Assembly: GCF_900113005.1 (NCBI RefSeq)
Contig: NZ_FONW01000006.1
Location: 62,001 to 126,000, forward strand
Direction: 5' to 3'
DNA: 64,000 nt
From: Sunxiuqinia elliptica
Lineage (GTDB): Bacteria; Bacteroidota; Bacteroidia; Bacteroidales; Prolixibacteraceae
In this document: positions 18,616-28,473 of the stretch, in pieces
Layout: every line of letters starts with the position of its first letter
Numbering within the stretch: position 1 is the stretch's first letter
Program-made: the position numbers and the translations under genes
Notes under the pieces: model-generated
The model's database searches: none
What the model was told of the DNA's origin: nothing
The model's input: only the letters and a program-made list of their open reading frames with translations

Positions 18616-19563
18616 TTATAGCTTTGCCAAAAAGGCATTAACATTTTTCTCAATACGGTCATTAATTGCGTCAGTCTCCGATTTTTGGAATTGATCGCCA
18701 GTAATATTTTCGAAAAGCTCAATGTAGCGTTCTGAAACTGAATTAACAAAATCTGCAGTCATTTCAGGAACTTGTTGTCCTTCTTTCCCTTGGAAACCAT
18801 TTTCAATCAGCCATTGACGAACAAATTCTTTAGAAAGCTGTTTTTGGCTTTCTCCTTTTTGAAGACGTTCTTCATAGCCTTCAGCATAAAAATAGCGTGA
18901 TGAGTCAGGCGTGTGAATTTCATCAATCAGGTAGATTTTGCCATCTTTCTTACCAAACTCATATTTAGTGTCAACCAGGATTAAGCCTTTTTCTTTGGCC
19001 ATTTCTGTTCCACGTTGGAAAAGCTTGCGAGTGTAGTCTTCCAGCATTTCATAGTCTTCTTTGCTCACCAAGCCTTGTTCAATGATTGCTTCACGCGAAA
19101 TATCTTCATCGTGTCCTTCATCTGCTTTGGTAGTAGGAGTGAGGATTGGCTCCGCAAATTTTTGGTTTTCGACCATGCCTTCGGGCATAGGAACACCGCA
19201 AATACTGCGCTTGCCGTCGCGGTACTCGCGCCAGGCGTGTCCGGTGAGGTAGCCACGAATTACCATTTCAACTTTGAATGGCTCGCAGTGGTGACCAACA
19301 GTTACATTCGGATCTGGCGTGTCAATTTTCCAGTTTGGGACAATGTCGGCAGTTGCATCCAGAAACTTGGAAGCAATTTGGTTCAAAACTTGTCCTTTGT
19401 ACGGAACACCTTCAGGTAACACCACATCAAAAGCCGAGATACGGTCAGATACAACCATGACCAGGAATTCATCGTTGATGTTATAAACATCTCTTACTTT
19501 TCCGTGGTACACACTTTTTTGCTTGGGAAAATCAAAGTCTGTTTTTGTAAGTGCTTTCGTCAT
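18616..19563 (-). CDS. purC: Phosphoribosylaminoimidazole-succinocarboxamide synthase
   Basis: PurC joins CAIR and aspartate with ATP to form SAICAR in purine biosynthesis, in the cytoplasm. The 315-residue form is the longer, eukaryote-like type that is common in Bacteroidota. Visible motifs are [11 protein letters not shown] (ATP lysine), [20 protein letters not shown], the [13 protein letters not shown] block and [14 protein letters not shown]. The start overlaps the phoH stop by 4 bases, so translation may be coupled. A strong hairpin follows the stop. Confidence 0.96.
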   Translation of the reverse strand: MTKALTKTDFDFPKQKSVYHGKVRDVYNINDEFLVMVVSDRISAFDVVLPEGVPYKGQVLNQIASKFLDATADIVPNWKIDTPDPNVTVGHHCEPFKVEMVIRGYLTGHAWREYRDGKRSICGVPMPEGMVENQKFAEPILTPTTKADEGHDEDISREAIIEQGLVSKEDYEMLEDYTRKLFQRGTEMAKEKGLILVDTKYEFGKKDGKIYLIDEIHTPDSSRYFYAEGYEERLQKGESQKQLSKEFVRQWLIENGFQGKEGQQVPEMTADFVNSVSERYIELFENITGDQFQKSETDAINDRIEKNVNAFLAKL

Positions 19564-20558
19564 TTTTTTGAGTTTTTGTCTTTCTTTATTGCTTCTTTTT
19601 TTGCGAGTTCTTTTTGATAGTAGTTATCGTATGCATTGACAATATCGCGCACCAATCGGTGTCTGACGATGTCTTTAGCATCAAATTGGACAAATGAAAT
19701 GTCTTTGATATTCTTCAAAATTTTCTTTGCCTGAATCAAGCCTGATTGGTGAATGCTTGGTAGGTCAATTTGAGTTTCATCACCGGTGATGATGAACTTG
19801 GCATTCATCCCCATCCGGGTCAGGAACATCTTGAGTTGGTTGAGGGTGGTGTTCTGGGCTTCATCCAAAATAACAAAGGCATCGCTCAAGGTACGTCCGC
19901 GCATAAAAGCCAATGGCGCAATTTGAATGATCCCATCTTTTAAAAATTCCTCCAACTTCTTCGCCGGAATCATATCCTGAAGCGCATCGTAAAGAGGCTG
20001 AAGATAGGGATCGATTTTTTCTTTTAGGTCCCCCGGAAGAAAACCAAGCCGTTCTCCGGCTTCAACGGCGGGGCGACTCAGAATAATTCGTTTGATTTCT
20101 CTGTTTTTCAGCGCTCTTACTGCCAAAGCAATGGCGGTGTAGGTTTTTCCAGTTCCTGCTGGCCCAATGGCAAAAATTAAATCGGAATTTTTGCTGGACT
20201 CAACCAATAAACGCTGATTTGGAGTGCGTGCCCGGATTGGCTTGCCGTTTATTCCATGAAGTAAAACTTCCCGCGTATTGGCCATTTCGCTTTCAATTTG
20301 CGAAAAATCGTTGTTCATGACTTGTTCAATGGTATCTAAACTGAGCACATTGAACTGGTTGTAATGGTCGAGCAATAGTTGGAACTTTTTTTCAAAAGCT
20401 TCACTTTCAGCTTCATCTCCTTGGATGATTAATTGATTGCCTCGACTTACAATATTTAGTTTTGGAAAAAATGTTTTGATTAGATCAATTTTGGTGTTGT
20501 TTACACCGTAAAACTCTAGTGGATCAACACCTTCCAGATATATTTGTTTTTCAAACAT
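19560..20558 (-). CDS. PhoH family ATPase
   Basis: The start at 20558 ([12 protein letters not shown]) is chosen because the longer frame adds only a basic, low-complexity stretch without support; this gives 332 residues. The PhoH ATPase domain has Walker [12 protein letters not shown] (about 127-137) and Walker [12 protein letters not shown]. An N-terminal KH-like region precedes it. PhoH proteins are linked to RNA metabolism and stress in many bacteria but their precise role is unsettled. It overlaps purC by 4 bases and follows dacB by 110 bases on the same strand, so dacB-phoH-purC may be one operon. Confidence 0.93.
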   Translation of the reverse strand: MFEKQIYLEGVDPLEFYGVNNTKIDLIKTFFPKLNIVSRGNQLIIQGDEAESEAFEKKFQLLLDHYNQFNVLSLDTIEQVMNNDFSQIESEMANTREVLLHGINGKPIRARTPNQRLLVESSKNSDLIFAIGPAGTGKTYTAIALAVRALKNREIKRIILSRPAVEAGERLGFLPGDLKEKIDPYLQPLYDALQDMIPAKKLEEFLKDGIIQIAPLAFMRGRTLSDAFVILDEAQNTTLNQLKMFLTRMGMNAKFIITGDETQIDLPSIHQSGLIQAKKILKNIKDISFVQFDAKDIVRHRLVRDIVNAYDNYYQKELAKKEAIKKDKNSKK

Positions 20559-20668
20559 AGACTTGTTTAATCTCCTTTTCTTTAACAGCAAAAATAGCAA
20601 AAATGTTGGTTGTGCTTCGAAAAAGAAGACCCTTAGGTACGGAAAAATAAGTCAAACGTAACACTGGT

Positions 20669-22135
20669 TTATTTACTTTTTGAAAAGCGCAGTAACAAGT
20701 CCTCGATAAGACGAATGGCTTCCCGGTGGCTGCTGTCAAAATTATTCAGAAAAACAGCAAAGAGTAGCGGCTGCCCACTTTGAGTTGTTAGCTCTCCTGC
20801 ATAGCAACGTACCCGGGTCATGCTGCCACTTTTGGCTCGCAGACTGTTCTTGGGAAAATTTACGGGATTGAAATGGTAGAGGGTGCCATTGGGAACACAA
20901 GGAATTGAACAGAACCAATTACTCCCTTCAACACTTTGGGTTTTCATGTAATGAAGGATGCCAACCATTTGTTCTGCTGTTAGCGCATTGAAATGAGACA
21001 GGCCACTTCCATCAGCCATAAAAAAGCCGTGCGTGTCGATGCCATGTTTTTCCCAAAAGTCAGTGATGGTCTGAGTTCCTTTTTTAGTAGAACCTTTGCC
21101 ATTCATCAGGAAGGCTAGGTATTTTAGCAGGTGTTCTGCAAAAAGGTTGACACTTTCGTAGTTGGTAACCGTCGCGATTTCTAAAAGTGTCGGAGAAAGG
21201 GTTCGGCTTACTAAGGTCAGCTGGGAAAGTGTGTCATTATATCCCTGACTTTTAATAAATCCATCAACGGTTATCTGAGCTGAGGTGATTCGGTCAAGTA
21301 GTTCCCAACCTAGTAAAAAAGGCGGATTGGGTACTGAAGCCTTGATGACAAAGTCGGCTTGCCCCAATGGAATGGTGCCGCGTATGGTTCGCTGATTGCT
21401 CATGGGAGCACCATAAACATAGGCTAAATCTCTTTTTACTGTTGATGATTTCACTTGGTTGTCCAGTTCCAACTCAGGAATAAACGGCTTGGTTGTTAGT
21501 ACACGGGTTGGTTGGCCTGCTTCAGCAGGAGAGGCCATGTGAATGCGGTACATGTTGTCGTAGACCGATAAGCCACAGGCTCCGGCTCCATAATAGTTTC
21601 CGAGGTCTTCCCAAATCCAGGTATTTGGAATGGTCTGCTCTTCAAAAATGGTCGCATCGGTAATAATGTCTCCGGTGATGTGCTTTATGTGAAGTGCTTG
21701 CAGTGCCTTTGTCCATTGATCCAGAAAGTGATTTTCGAGGTAATGCTCCTTAAAATACTCAGAACCCAGGGCAGGATCGCCTCCTCCAATAATGACCAAG
21801 TTTCCGTAGAGCGTGTCGTTCTTTATCTCTCCTGAATAAGCCAGTTGGGTTTCAAAACGAAAGTCCGATCCCAAAATCTCAAGAGCAGTTGCAGTGGTAA
21901 CCAGTTTCATGGTTGAAGCAGGAGCAAGGCTTAGCTGTGGGGCAGTTTTGGCTAAAACTTCTCCAGTTGTAGCGTCTTGCACAAAAATACCAATGCCCGC
22001 ATTCTTTAAGGTTTCATGCTTTTTCCAGAGCGAAATTTCGTCATTAAACGACCAGTCTTTTGTGGGTTGAGATTGTGCATTCAGCGTAAAGCAAAAGAAT
22101 ACCAAACTAAGCAAGCTTATCATTTCCTTGATCAT
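20669..22135 (-). CDS. dacB: D-alanyl-D-alanine carboxypeptidase/endopeptidase (PBP4)
   Basis: This is a class C penicillin-binding protein of peptidase family S13, 488 residues. A signal peptide is present (cleavage near LNAQS, about residue 22). The three active-site motifs are SxxK in PASTMKLV, SxN-like in DGSGLSHFN and KSG in LRAKSGSMTRV. The large insert between the first two motifs is typical of the family. It trims or cuts cross-linked peptidoglycan in the periplasm. It is divergent from crcB, with 99 bases between the two starts. Confidence 0.93.
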   Translation of the reverse strand: MIKEMISLLSLVFFCFTLNAQSQPTKDWSFNDEISLWKKHETLKNAGIGIFVQDATTGEVLAKTAPQLSLAPASTMKLVTTATALEILGSDFRFETQLAYSGEIKNDTLYGNLVIIGGGDPALGSEYFKEHYLENHFLDQWTKALQALHIKHITGDIITDATIFEEQTIPNTWIWEDLGNYYGAGACGLSVYDNMYRIHMASPAEAGQPTRVLTTKPFIPELELDNQVKSSTVKRDLAYVYGAPMSNQRTIRGTIPLGQADFVIKASVPNPPFLLGWELLDRITSAQITVDGFIKSQGYNDTLSQLTLVSRTLSPTLLEIATVTNYESVNLFAEHLLKYLAFLMNGKGSTKKGTQTITDFWEKHGIDTHGFFMADGSGLSHFNALTAEQMVGILHYMKTQSVEGSNWFCSIPCVPNGTLYHFNPVNFPKNSLRAKSGSMTRVRCYAGELTTQSGQPLLFAVFLNNFDSSHREAIRLIEDLLLRFSKSK

Positions 22136-22234
22136 AGGGGGCGTTTGAAAATTGGACTTCCGTTGATAAAAGTCGATTATAATTGTAATTTTGCATGGAA
22201 GGTATTCATTTCACCCGAAATAATAAAAAAATCG

Positions 22235-22618
22235 ATGCTTAAAACCATCTTGATTGTTGGAACCGGTGGGTTTCTGGGTAGCGTGTCCCGCTACCTAACC
22301 CAAGTTCTTGTAGAACGTTATTTACACAGTACTTTTCCTTGGGGAACTTTCGTCGCCAATATTGCGGGCTGCTTTCTCATCGGTTTGGTTTATGCCTTAT
22401 CTGAACGAGGAAACTTACTTTCTCCCGAATGGCGTATTTTTATGACTGTTGGCTTCTGTGGTGGTTTTACAACCTTCTCATCTTTTGCTTACAACAATCT
22501 AACAATGCTTTCCGAAAATAACCTGATTCAGTTACTTGGAAACATTGGTTTAAGCCTCTTCTTTGGTATTGGTGCGGTGTATTTGGGGATTGTTGCTATT
22601 CGGTTGTTATATAGTTAG
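22235..22618 (+). CDS. crcB: Fluoride ion channel FluC/CrcB
   Basis: The start at 22235 (MLKTILIVG) is chosen, since upstream sequence in the same frame lies inside dacB and is not membrane-like; this gives 127 residues, the normal family length. Four transmembrane segments can be drawn. The family motifs GGFLGSVSRYL, GTFVANIAGCFLIG and GFCGGFTTFSSFA are intact, including the phenylalanines lining the fluoride path. It exports fluoride down its gradient as a dual-topology dimer. DUF190 genes often neighbour crcB in other genomes; here one lies 3.4 kb away. I did not find a fluoride riboswitch in the short leader. Confidence 0.95.
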   Translation: MLKTILIVGTGGFLGSVSRYLTQVLVERYLHSTFPWGTFVANIAGCFLIGLVYALSERGNLLSPEWRIFMTVGFCGGFTTFSSFAYNNLTMLSENNLIQLLGNIGLSLFFGIGAVYLGIVAIRLLYS

Positions 22619-22985
22619 TGGTGCTTTGGGGAATGATCTTCCTTTCTTTTTTTTACTACACTTTATCATTCATGTCAGTCTCGATTGCAAAGAATTGTGA
22701 GTTTTGATGTCTTTTAAGTGTCGGTTTTCATGCTGATTTTTACACTTTTTTTGCTTTGTTAACTTCTGTTTTGTGGAATATTTCTACAATTACACGGGTA
22801 TTCCTCAGCTTTCCTTTTCCTGTGTTTGTCAATTTTGAATGGGGAAGCTTTGTTGGTATTTGTCTGTATGTCAGTGTCTAATTCTCGTCGTTTTCCCCTG
22901 TTTCCTTTTTTTGGCACGCTTATCTCTATAAGGATGGGTGTAGAGACGATAACTAAAATTGTAAAACATTTAAAAATTAGAAGTC
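22619..22985. other. Intergenic region before the tandem PepSY-like genes
   Basis: This 367-base stretch is rich in T on the plus strand. A small open frame at 22826-23080 overlaps the following gene and shows no protein-like features. I see no RNA gene, hairpin with a U tract or clear TAnnTTTG box. The final 18 bases belong to the repeat described at 22968-23312. Confidence 0.4.
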
Positions 22986-23312
22986 ATGAAAAAAGGAATG
23001 ATAATTACCGCTGTAGTCGTAGCAATGGGAATGAGTGTACCAACCGGAGTGCTGGCCGCAGAAGCCATGAAAACGAGTAGCGTTGTTCAGCAGGAAGTAA
23101 CCTACGAAAAAATTGAGCTTGAAACCCTTCCGGAAGCTGTTGTGAAATCTGTTTCTGAAGGCTATGCCGATTATTCAGTATCCGAAGCTTTCCAAGGCTC
23201 AGATGGCAGCTATAAAGTAATTCTGGAAAAGGACAATGAAAAGATTGCTGTGTTTTTCAACGATCAAGGTGAATTCTTGAAAGTGGAAAAAGCCGATGAT
23301 GCTGAAGAATAA
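22968..23312 (+). repeat. Direct repeat copy 1 (gene plus 18-base leader)
   Basis: The segment from ATTTAAAAATTAGAAGTC through the stop is repeated 429 bases downstream at 23397-23741. By eye I count about 18 substitutions and no gaps over the 327-base coding part. The duplication includes the untranslated leader but not the sequence before it. Confidence 0.9.
22986..23312 (+). CDS. Secreted small PepSY-like protein, copy 1
   Basis: The product has 108 residues with a signal peptide (cleavage near VLAAEA, about residue 22-24). The mature part has the pattern YEKIELETLPEAVVKSV followed by SDGSYKVILEKDNEKIAVFF, which resembles the PepSY-like/BLIP-like domain of Bacteroidota periplasmic proteins (DUF2874 type); this match is by pattern only. 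Its neighbour at 23415 is a near copy. Such proteins are thought to bind or inhibit periplasmic partners, but no function is established here. A two-component regulator follows downstream. Confidence 0.8.
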   Translation: MKKGMIITAVVVAMGMSVPTGVLAAEAMKTSSVVQQEVTYEKIELETLPEAVVKSVSEGYADYSVSEAFQGSDGSYKVILEKDNEKIAVFFNDQGEFLKVEKADDAEE

Positions 23313-23396
23313 TCAGCAGGATTCGCATAAAAACACAGGAATCCACGGTTAACTCTCGTATTTAGTTAATCTAATTACTAAACAAACAATTGTAGA

Positions 23397-23741
23397 ATTT
23401 AAAAATTAGAAGTCATGAAAAAAGGAATGATAATTACCGCCGTAGTCGTAGCAATGGGAATGAGTGTACCAACCGGAGTGATGGCCGCAGATGCCATGGA
23501 AACAAGTAGCGTTGTTCAGCAGGAAGTAACCTACGAAAAAATTGAGCTTGAAACCCTTCCGGAAGCTGTTGTGAAATCTGTTTCTGAAGGCTATGCCGAT
23601 TATTCAGTATCTGAAGCTTTTCAGGGTTCGGATGGCAGCTATAAAGTAATTCTGGAAAAGGACAATGAAAAGATTGCTGTGTTTTTCAATGATCAAGGCG
23701 AATTTCTGAAAGTAGAAAAAGCCGATGATGGCGAAGCATAA
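23397..23741 (+). repeat. Direct repeat copy 2
   Basis: This is the second copy of the 345-base unit described at 22968-23312. Most differences fall at third codon positions. Confidence 0.9.
23415..23741 (+). CDS. Secreted small PepSY-like protein, copy 2
   Basis: This 108-residue protein differs from copy 1 at five residues only: L to M, E to D and K to E around the signal cleavage region, and A to G and E to A at the C-terminus. The conserved core is unchanged while silent changes have built up, so both copies look to be under selection. It ends 73 bases before a strong terminator and probably shares a transcript with copy 1, with 102 bases between them. Function is unknown. Confidence 0.8.
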   Translation: MKKGMIITAVVVAMGMSVPTGVMAADAMETSSVVQQEVTYEKIELETLPEAVVKSVSEGYADYSVSEAFQGSDGSYKVILEKDNEKIAVFFNDQGEFLKVEKADDGEA

Positions 23742-23814
23742 GCAATAGCAGAATTAGAAGATAAGACATAGAAATCAGCAGTTACTTTGGATGCTAATTG
23801 AGATTAAGTGTCTT

Positions 23815-23858
23815 AACCTCTATCATGAAGAAGAAATTCGGAGTGATAGAGGTTTTTT
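23815..23858 (+). terminator. Intrinsic terminator after the PepSY-like pair
   Basis: An 11-base-pair perfect stem (AACCTCTATCA at 23815-23825 with 23844-23854), an 18-base loop and a run of six T. It separates the PepSY-like pair from the response regulator gene. Confidence 0.8.
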
Positions 23859-23957
23859 CCATTAAACTATTATGACAGCGATTGACGTATACTATTAGAT
23901 GTAGTTAATCGTTGTATTTGTTAATACGGTGAAACTCATCGGTAATCGAAATTGACC

Positions 23958-25301
23958 ATGGCAAACATTCTAATCATAGATGATGATGTGACTTTTGGGA
24001 TTATGTTACAAACCTTGTTGGAGAAGAATCATTACAAGGTAACAACTGCTTTTTCTCCCCTGGAAGCGAAGCGTATGATCCAGAAACATTTTTTTCAAGT
24101 GGTGATGACCGACTTGCGCATGCCGGATATGAGTGGAATGGAGTTAATTCGTTTTGTGAAACAGCAGTCACCATCAACCCAGATTGTTATGATGACTGGT
24201 TATGCTGATATTGCTACAGCTATTGAGTCGATTAAACAAGGGGCTTTTCACTACATTCCGAAGCCTTTAAATCCGGAAGAGGTGTTGAGTGTTGTTGCCG
24301 AAGCGATGGAGGGGCAGGAGCAAAAAACGGCTGATAATACCTTGGGGAAGCGATTGGATGTCGCCGATTATCAGGAAGGAGTTAGTGAGCTTGCTAAAAA
24401 GTTAGAAAAGCATATTGAGCTGGTGGCGCCAATACCAATGTCCGTTTTAATTATTGGAGAAAGTGGAACTGGGAAAGAGTATGTCGCTAAACTCATTCAC
24501 GATAAAAGTAAGCGGGCGGATAAGCCCTTTGTCGCAGTGGATTGCGGTGCGATTCCGAAGGAATTGGTTGCCAGTGAGTTTTTTGGCCATGTGAAAGGTT
24601 CGTTTACCGGAGCTATTGCCGATAAAATTGGACACTTTAAAGCAGCCAACGGTGGAACCCTTTTTTTAGATGAAGTCGGAAATCTTTCGTACAATACCCA
24701 AGTGCAATTGCTGAGGGTGTTGCAGGAGCGGCTTGTGCGTCCGGTAGGTAGTAATGAGGCGATTCCTGTAGACGTGCGTATTATTGCTGCAACCAATGAA
24801 AACTTGACGACAGCTCAGGAAAAGGGGGAGTTTCGGGAAGATTTGTATCACCGGCTAAACGAATTTCAGATTGATGTTCCTGCTTTGCGCGAACGGCAGC
24901 AGGATATTCTGTTTTTTGCGCGCTATTTTCTGGAGCAGGCTAACCATTACCTCAATAAAGCGGTTGAGGGATTTGAGAAAGGGGTGGAGCGGGTGTTTCA
25001 AGCTTATCCCTGGCCCGGCAATTTGCGCGAAATGAAAAACATCGTTAAACGTGCTACTTTGCTTGCCCATGGCAGAACAATTACCTTGAAAGAAATTCCT
25101 TCAGAACTTTACGCTAGCCGTGAAAACAATTGTTTCGCGTTGTACAACGAAAAAGAAGAAGGAGAAGTGATTCGGAAAGCGCTGGAGGCAGCGAATTACA
25201 ATAAAAGCCAGGCAGCTCGCTTGTTGCAGATTGACCGGAAAACCTTGTACAACAAATTGAAAACATACGGGATTGAGGTTCCCGGTCGACATAAATCTTA
25301 G
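23958..25301 (+). CDS. NtrC-family sigma-54-dependent response regulator
   Basis: The ATG at 23958 (MANILIIDDD) is preferred to a TTG two codons earlier; this gives 447 residues. The receiver domain has the acid pocket DDD, the phospho-acceptor aspartate near 52 in MTDLRMPDMSG and the lysine in YIPKPLN. The AAA+ domain has Walker A GESGTGKE (about 168-175) and the sigma-54 contact loop GSFTGA (about 214) in place of the usual GAFTGA, then the arginine-finger region. A Fis-type HTH ends the protein (NKSQAARLLQIDRKTLYNKL). It activates RpoN promoters when phosphorylated. No histidine kinase lies next to it; an Hpt protein is convergent, overlapping by 4 bases. Confidence 0.94.
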   Translation: MANILIIDDDVTFGIMLQTLLEKNHYKVTTAFSPLEAKRMIQKHFFQVVMTDLRMPDMSGMELIRFVKQQSPSTQIVMMTGYADIATAIESIKQGAFHYIPKPLNPEEVLSVVAEAMEGQEQKTADNTLGKRLDVADYQEGVSELAKKLEKHIELVAPIPMSVLIIGESGTGKEYVAKLIHDKSKRADKPFVAVDCGAIPKELVASEFFGHVKGSFTGAIADKIGHFKAANGGTLFLDEVGNLSYNTQVQLLRVLQERLVRPVGSNEAIPVDVRIIAATNENLTTAQEKGEFREDLYHRLNEFQIDVPALRERQQDILFFARYFLEQANHYLNKAVEGFEKGVERVFQAYPWPGNLREMKNIVKRATLLAHGRTITLKEIPSELYASRENNCFALYNEKEEGEVIRKALEAANYNKSQAARLLQIDRKTLYNKLKTYGIEVPGRHKS

Positions 25302-25651
25302 TGCAATTGGTAGCTTGTTTTTATTTCTTGGAGTAATTGCTCAATGAGAGGAATAACTTGTTGTGCTCGTGCTTCACGTTGTTCAAAGGGCGTATTCTTT
25401 TCTTCCAGTTGTTTTAACAGTTGAACAATTTCATCGGCCTCCAACTGTCTGAACATAGCCAGCATTTTATGCGCAAGTTCGGCAAGCTCATCACTGTCGC
25501 CTTCCTTAAGATCGTGTTTTAACCGTTGAAGATTTTCTTGCGATGAACTCACAAATGACTGCAAAATCAATCGTAGACTTTGCTCATCGTCTTGTGCAAA
25601 AGCACGAACTGTTTTTAGCGAATAGCTGGTGATATTTTTCTTGTTGCTCAC
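25298..25651 (-). CDS. Histidine phosphotransfer (Hpt) domain protein
   Basis: The protein has 117 residues and is a single Hpt four-helix domain with phospho-histidine at about residue 61 in ELAHKMLAMFRQL. Hpt proteins carry phosphate between a hybrid sensor kinase and a response regulator. It is convergent with and overlaps the sigma-54 regulator by 4 bases, so the two may work together, but this is an inference from position. No hybrid kinase is present in the window; the kinase at 16 kb lacks a receiver domain. Confidence 0.88.
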   Translation of the reverse strand: MSNKKNITSYSLKTVRAFAQDDEQSLRLILQSFVSSSQENLQRLKHDLKEGDSDELAELAHKMLAMFRQLEADEIVQLLKQLEEKNTPFEQREARAQQVIPLIEQLLQEIKTSYQLH

Positions 25652-26001
25652 GACATTCAGATTTTTTCAACACAAAGCACTTTTTACTATACGTTATTTT
25701 AGCAATGATATTTTGTAGACTGCCTGATTTTCTTGAGTAGCATAGCCGGCTTTTCTTTCCTTATAAGTAACTTGTTGGGTGGTTGGTTAGTATAAACTTT
25801 ATGAGGCGATTTGTGGAAAGAATGTGCCCCTTTTTTCAACGATTGGGCCCATTGATGCAGAATGGAATAGGTCGTTATTATTCCATAAATCAACGAATTG
25901 AAACAGAAAAATAATTGAATGTTCTGTGGGAACGATGGATGGAACTGTTCCATCTGTCAAATTTGGATTTTTAGATTATCAGGAAATAAAAATTTATACA
26001 G
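25652..26001. other. Intergenic region between divergent hpt and DUF190 genes
   Basis: The 350 bases are AT-rich. A minus-strand open frame at 25699-25953 lacks any recognisable domain and crosses the likely regulatory region, so it is not called. I see no RNA gene or strong hairpin. Confidence 0.4.
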
Positions 26002-26367
26002 ATGAAAGGAAAAGCCAGTTTGTTGAAAGTGTATATTTCTGAGTCGGACAAAATTGGATCAACGCCTCTTTATGAAGCAATTGTTGCTGAAGCTAGAAAT
26101 CAGGGACTTGGTGGCGCGACGGTGCATCGAGGGATTCTTTCTTTTGGGGCAAGTCACTCAATTCACACGATGAAAATTTTTGCCTTGTCAAGCCATTTGC
26201 CTATTGTTGTCGAAATTGTCGATAAAGAAGAGGCCGTTCGGGAATTTGCGAAAAAAGTAAATGAACTGATTGCACAGTCAAAACGAGGGGCTTTAGTCAC
26301 GGTTCAGAATGTAGAAGTGATCGAATACCGCCCTGGAGATAAGTACAATCAGTTTCGTAATTTTTAG
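26002..26367 (+). CDS. DUF190 domain protein (PII-like fold)
   Basis: The product of 121 residues fits DUF190: [20 protein letters not shown] near the N-terminus, [13 protein letters not shown] in the centre and [14 protein letters not shown] after it. The family has a ferredoxin-like fold similar to PII signalling proteins, and its genes often lie next to crcB, so a link to fluoride resistance or its sensing is suspected but unproven. Here crcB is 3.4 kb upstream. The stop overlaps the convergent gene by 4 bases. Confidence 0.88.
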   Translation: MKGKASLLKVYISESDKIGSTPLYEAIVAEARNQGLGGATVHRGILSFGASHSIHTMKIFALSSHLPIVVEIVDKEEAVREFAKKVNELIAQSKRGALVTVQNVEVIEYRPGDKYNQFRNF

Positions 26368-28391
26368 CTTCCTTGTATTTGCAGAAGAGCGATGGCTACT
26401 TCCTCTGTTGGTGATTGACAAGTTTTGTCTTGGCAAACAAAGATACGGGTTGTTTTATCCGACCAGCGATTGATTAATAGCGGGAGTTGGCTTTCTGTAA
26501 AGCTGGCGCTGAATAGGCAGTTGGGGAGGTAGCTCGCTTGAATCTCTTGTAGCTTTCCTAAAGCCTCCGGTCCGGAAATCGCCACCTCAAAATAAGGTTG
26601 TACAAAATTGAGAGCTAGGTTCATCCAATTCGAGAAGCCCGATGGATAGTGGCTAAAATCGTTGGCTAATTTCTCCAACATCTGTTCAGCCGTTTTAAGC
26701 AAGTGATTTTGCTCTAAGTGATGTCCCAGTCGATAAAGGTTGTTAGCCATGACAGAGTTCGAGGCAGGAGTCACATTATCATGGATTTCAATGTTACGAT
26801 GAAGCAGGTCAGTTTGCTCATCACCCGTAAAGTAGAAGAACCCTTTTTCTTGATCGAAGAAATGGAGTAGGGTGTAATCTGTTAATTTTTGTGCGCTAAT
26901 AAGCCATTCCTCGACACCGGTTGTTTCATAAAAATCGAGCCAGGCTTGTGTCAAAAAAGCATAGTCTTCCAGAAAACCATCAATCTTGCTAATTCCATTT
27001 TTGAAAGAATGGTGTATGGAACCATCGCTATTTTGAAGGTTTTGCTGGAGGAAACGGGCGTTTTGTTCGGCCAAATCAAGATATTCTTTTGCGCCCAAAG
27101 CTCTATAGGCTGCCAGCAAACCAGATAATGTCAGGGCATTCCACGAAGTGAGTATTTTATCATCCAATCCTGGGCGAATACGCTTTGCCCGTACATTGAG
27201 GAGTTGATTTCTCCAATTGGTTACTCTCTTTTTTAATTTGGGAACTTCAAGTTGGTGTTGCTGTGCAAAATCTTCGTCGCTGGTTTTTCTTAGCAGAATG
27301 TAGTTACCATCTTCCCAGTGTCCATTCTCATTCACTTGGTAATACTTTGAAAATAAGGGCCAGTCACCAGCCAGTAAGTCTTGCAGCTCCTTTTTTTGCC
27401 AAACATAGAATTTCCCCTCTTCTCCTTCGCTGTCTGCATCCAACGATGAGTAAAAGCCATTTTCTGGCGAAAGCAGCTCTCGTTTTAAAAAGCCAACGGT
27501 TTGTTCAATGACTTCCTGGTAAAGTTCATTGCCGGTTTTATGAAAAGCTTGAGCATAGATTTGCAGTAACTGCCCATTGTCGTAAAGCATCTTCTCAAAA
27601 TGAGGAACCTTCCAAGATGAATCAGTTGAATAACGGGCAAAACCTCCACCTATCTGGTCAAAAATGCCGCCCCAAGCCATTTTGTTAAGGCTTGTTTCTA
27701 CGTAATTTAAAGTGTCATGATCGTTGGTTTGATGCGCCCAACGAAGCAGAAACTGCAGGTTATTGGGGAGCATAAACTTCGGAGCTCCTCGGTGGCCACC
27801 CTCTTGCTTGTCAAAGCTGCTTTTCCATCGATCAACTGCTTGTTCCAGTTGGCTTATTGACAATGCCTCACTTTCTTTTAAGATGGGGACCAAGCTGCTT
27901 TCCTGGATTCCTTGGCTGAGTCGCTCAGCATATTCCGCTGTTTTTTTCGGGTTTTGTTGGTGGTAAGCATGAATTTGCAACAAGGCATTGGTCCAAACTT
28001 CTTTCTGAAAATAGGTTCCACCCCAGATTGGGCGCCCATCAGGTAGTGCAATTGCATTGAGAGGCCAGCCTCCTCGCTGAGTCATTAGCTGAACAGCGGT
28101 CATGTACAATTGGTCAACATCAGGGCGTTCTTCGCGGTCCACTTTAATGCAAACAAAATGCTCATTCATTATTTGAGCAACCTCGGGATTTTCAAATGAT
28201 TCGTGCGCCATTACATGGCACCAATGGCAGGCGGCATAACCAACACTAATCAGAATGAGCTTATTCTCTTGCTTGGCTAGCTGGAGTGCTTGCTCTCCCC
28301 AGGGGAGCCAATTGACAGGATTGTGGGCGTGTTGTAATAAATACGGTGATGTTTCGTGAATGAGCTCGTTGGTGTATGTCGTTGTTGCCAT
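26364..28391 (-). CDS. Thioredoxin-domain protein of the DUF255/YyaL family
   Basis: At 675 residues this has the normal length of the YyaL/SPATA20 family. The N-terminal thioredoxin-like domain (DUF255) carries the active-site motif [12 protein letters not shown] (about 55-66), followed by an (alpha/alpha)6 barrel similar to N-acylglucosamine 2-epimerase and cellobiose epimerase. The segments GGWPLNAI and [13 protein letters not shown] are family hallmarks. The biochemical role is not known. It follows phzF by 82 bases on the same strand and overlaps the DUF190 gene on the other strand by 4. Confidence 0.92.
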   Translation of the reverse strand: MATTTYTNELIHETSPYLLQHAHNPVNWLPWGEQALQLAKQENKLILISVGYAACHWCHVMAHESFENPEVAQIMNEHFVCIKVDREERPDVDQLYMTAVQLMTQRGGWPLNAIALPDGRPIWGGTYFQKEVWTNALLQIHAYHQQNPKKTAEYAERLSQGIQESSLVPILKESEALSISQLEQAVDRWKSSFDKQEGGHRGAPKFMLPNNLQFLLRWAHQTNDHDTLNYVETSLNKMAWGGIFDQIGGGFARYSTDSSWKVPHFEKMLYDNGQLLQIYAQAFHKTGNELYQEVIEQTVGFLKRELLSPENGFYSSLDADSEGEEGKFYVWQKKELQDLLAGDWPLFSKYYQVNENGHWEDGNYILLRKTSDEDFAQQHQLEVPKLKKRVTNWRNQLLNVRAKRIRPGLDDKILTSWNALTLSGLLAAYRALGAKEYLDLAEQNARFLQQNLQNSDGSIHHSFKNGISKIDGFLEDYAFLTQAWLDFYETTGVEEWLISAQKLTDYTLLHFFDQEKGFFYFTGDEQTDLLHRNIEIHDNVTPASNSVMANNLYRLGHHLEQNHLLKTAEQMLEKLANDFSHYPSGFSNWMNLALNFVQPYFEVAISGPEALGKLQEIQASYLPNCLFSASFTESQLPLLINRWSDKTTRIFVCQDKTCQSPTEEVAIALLQIQGS

Positions 28392-28473
28392 CTTTCTAAT
28401 TTGAATGAATGTCTACTTTCTTCATTCAAAACAGAGTGAAGTCAGGAAAGTTTGCTTGAAACGATTGTTCCTG

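Noticed and set aside
22826-23080. Plus-strand frame overlapping the first PepSY-like gene
   Set aside because: It ends inside the real gene in another frame and its sequence lacks protein-like features.
25699-25953. Minus-strand frame between hpt and DUF190 genes
   Set aside because: No domain, unusual composition and location in a probable regulatory region.
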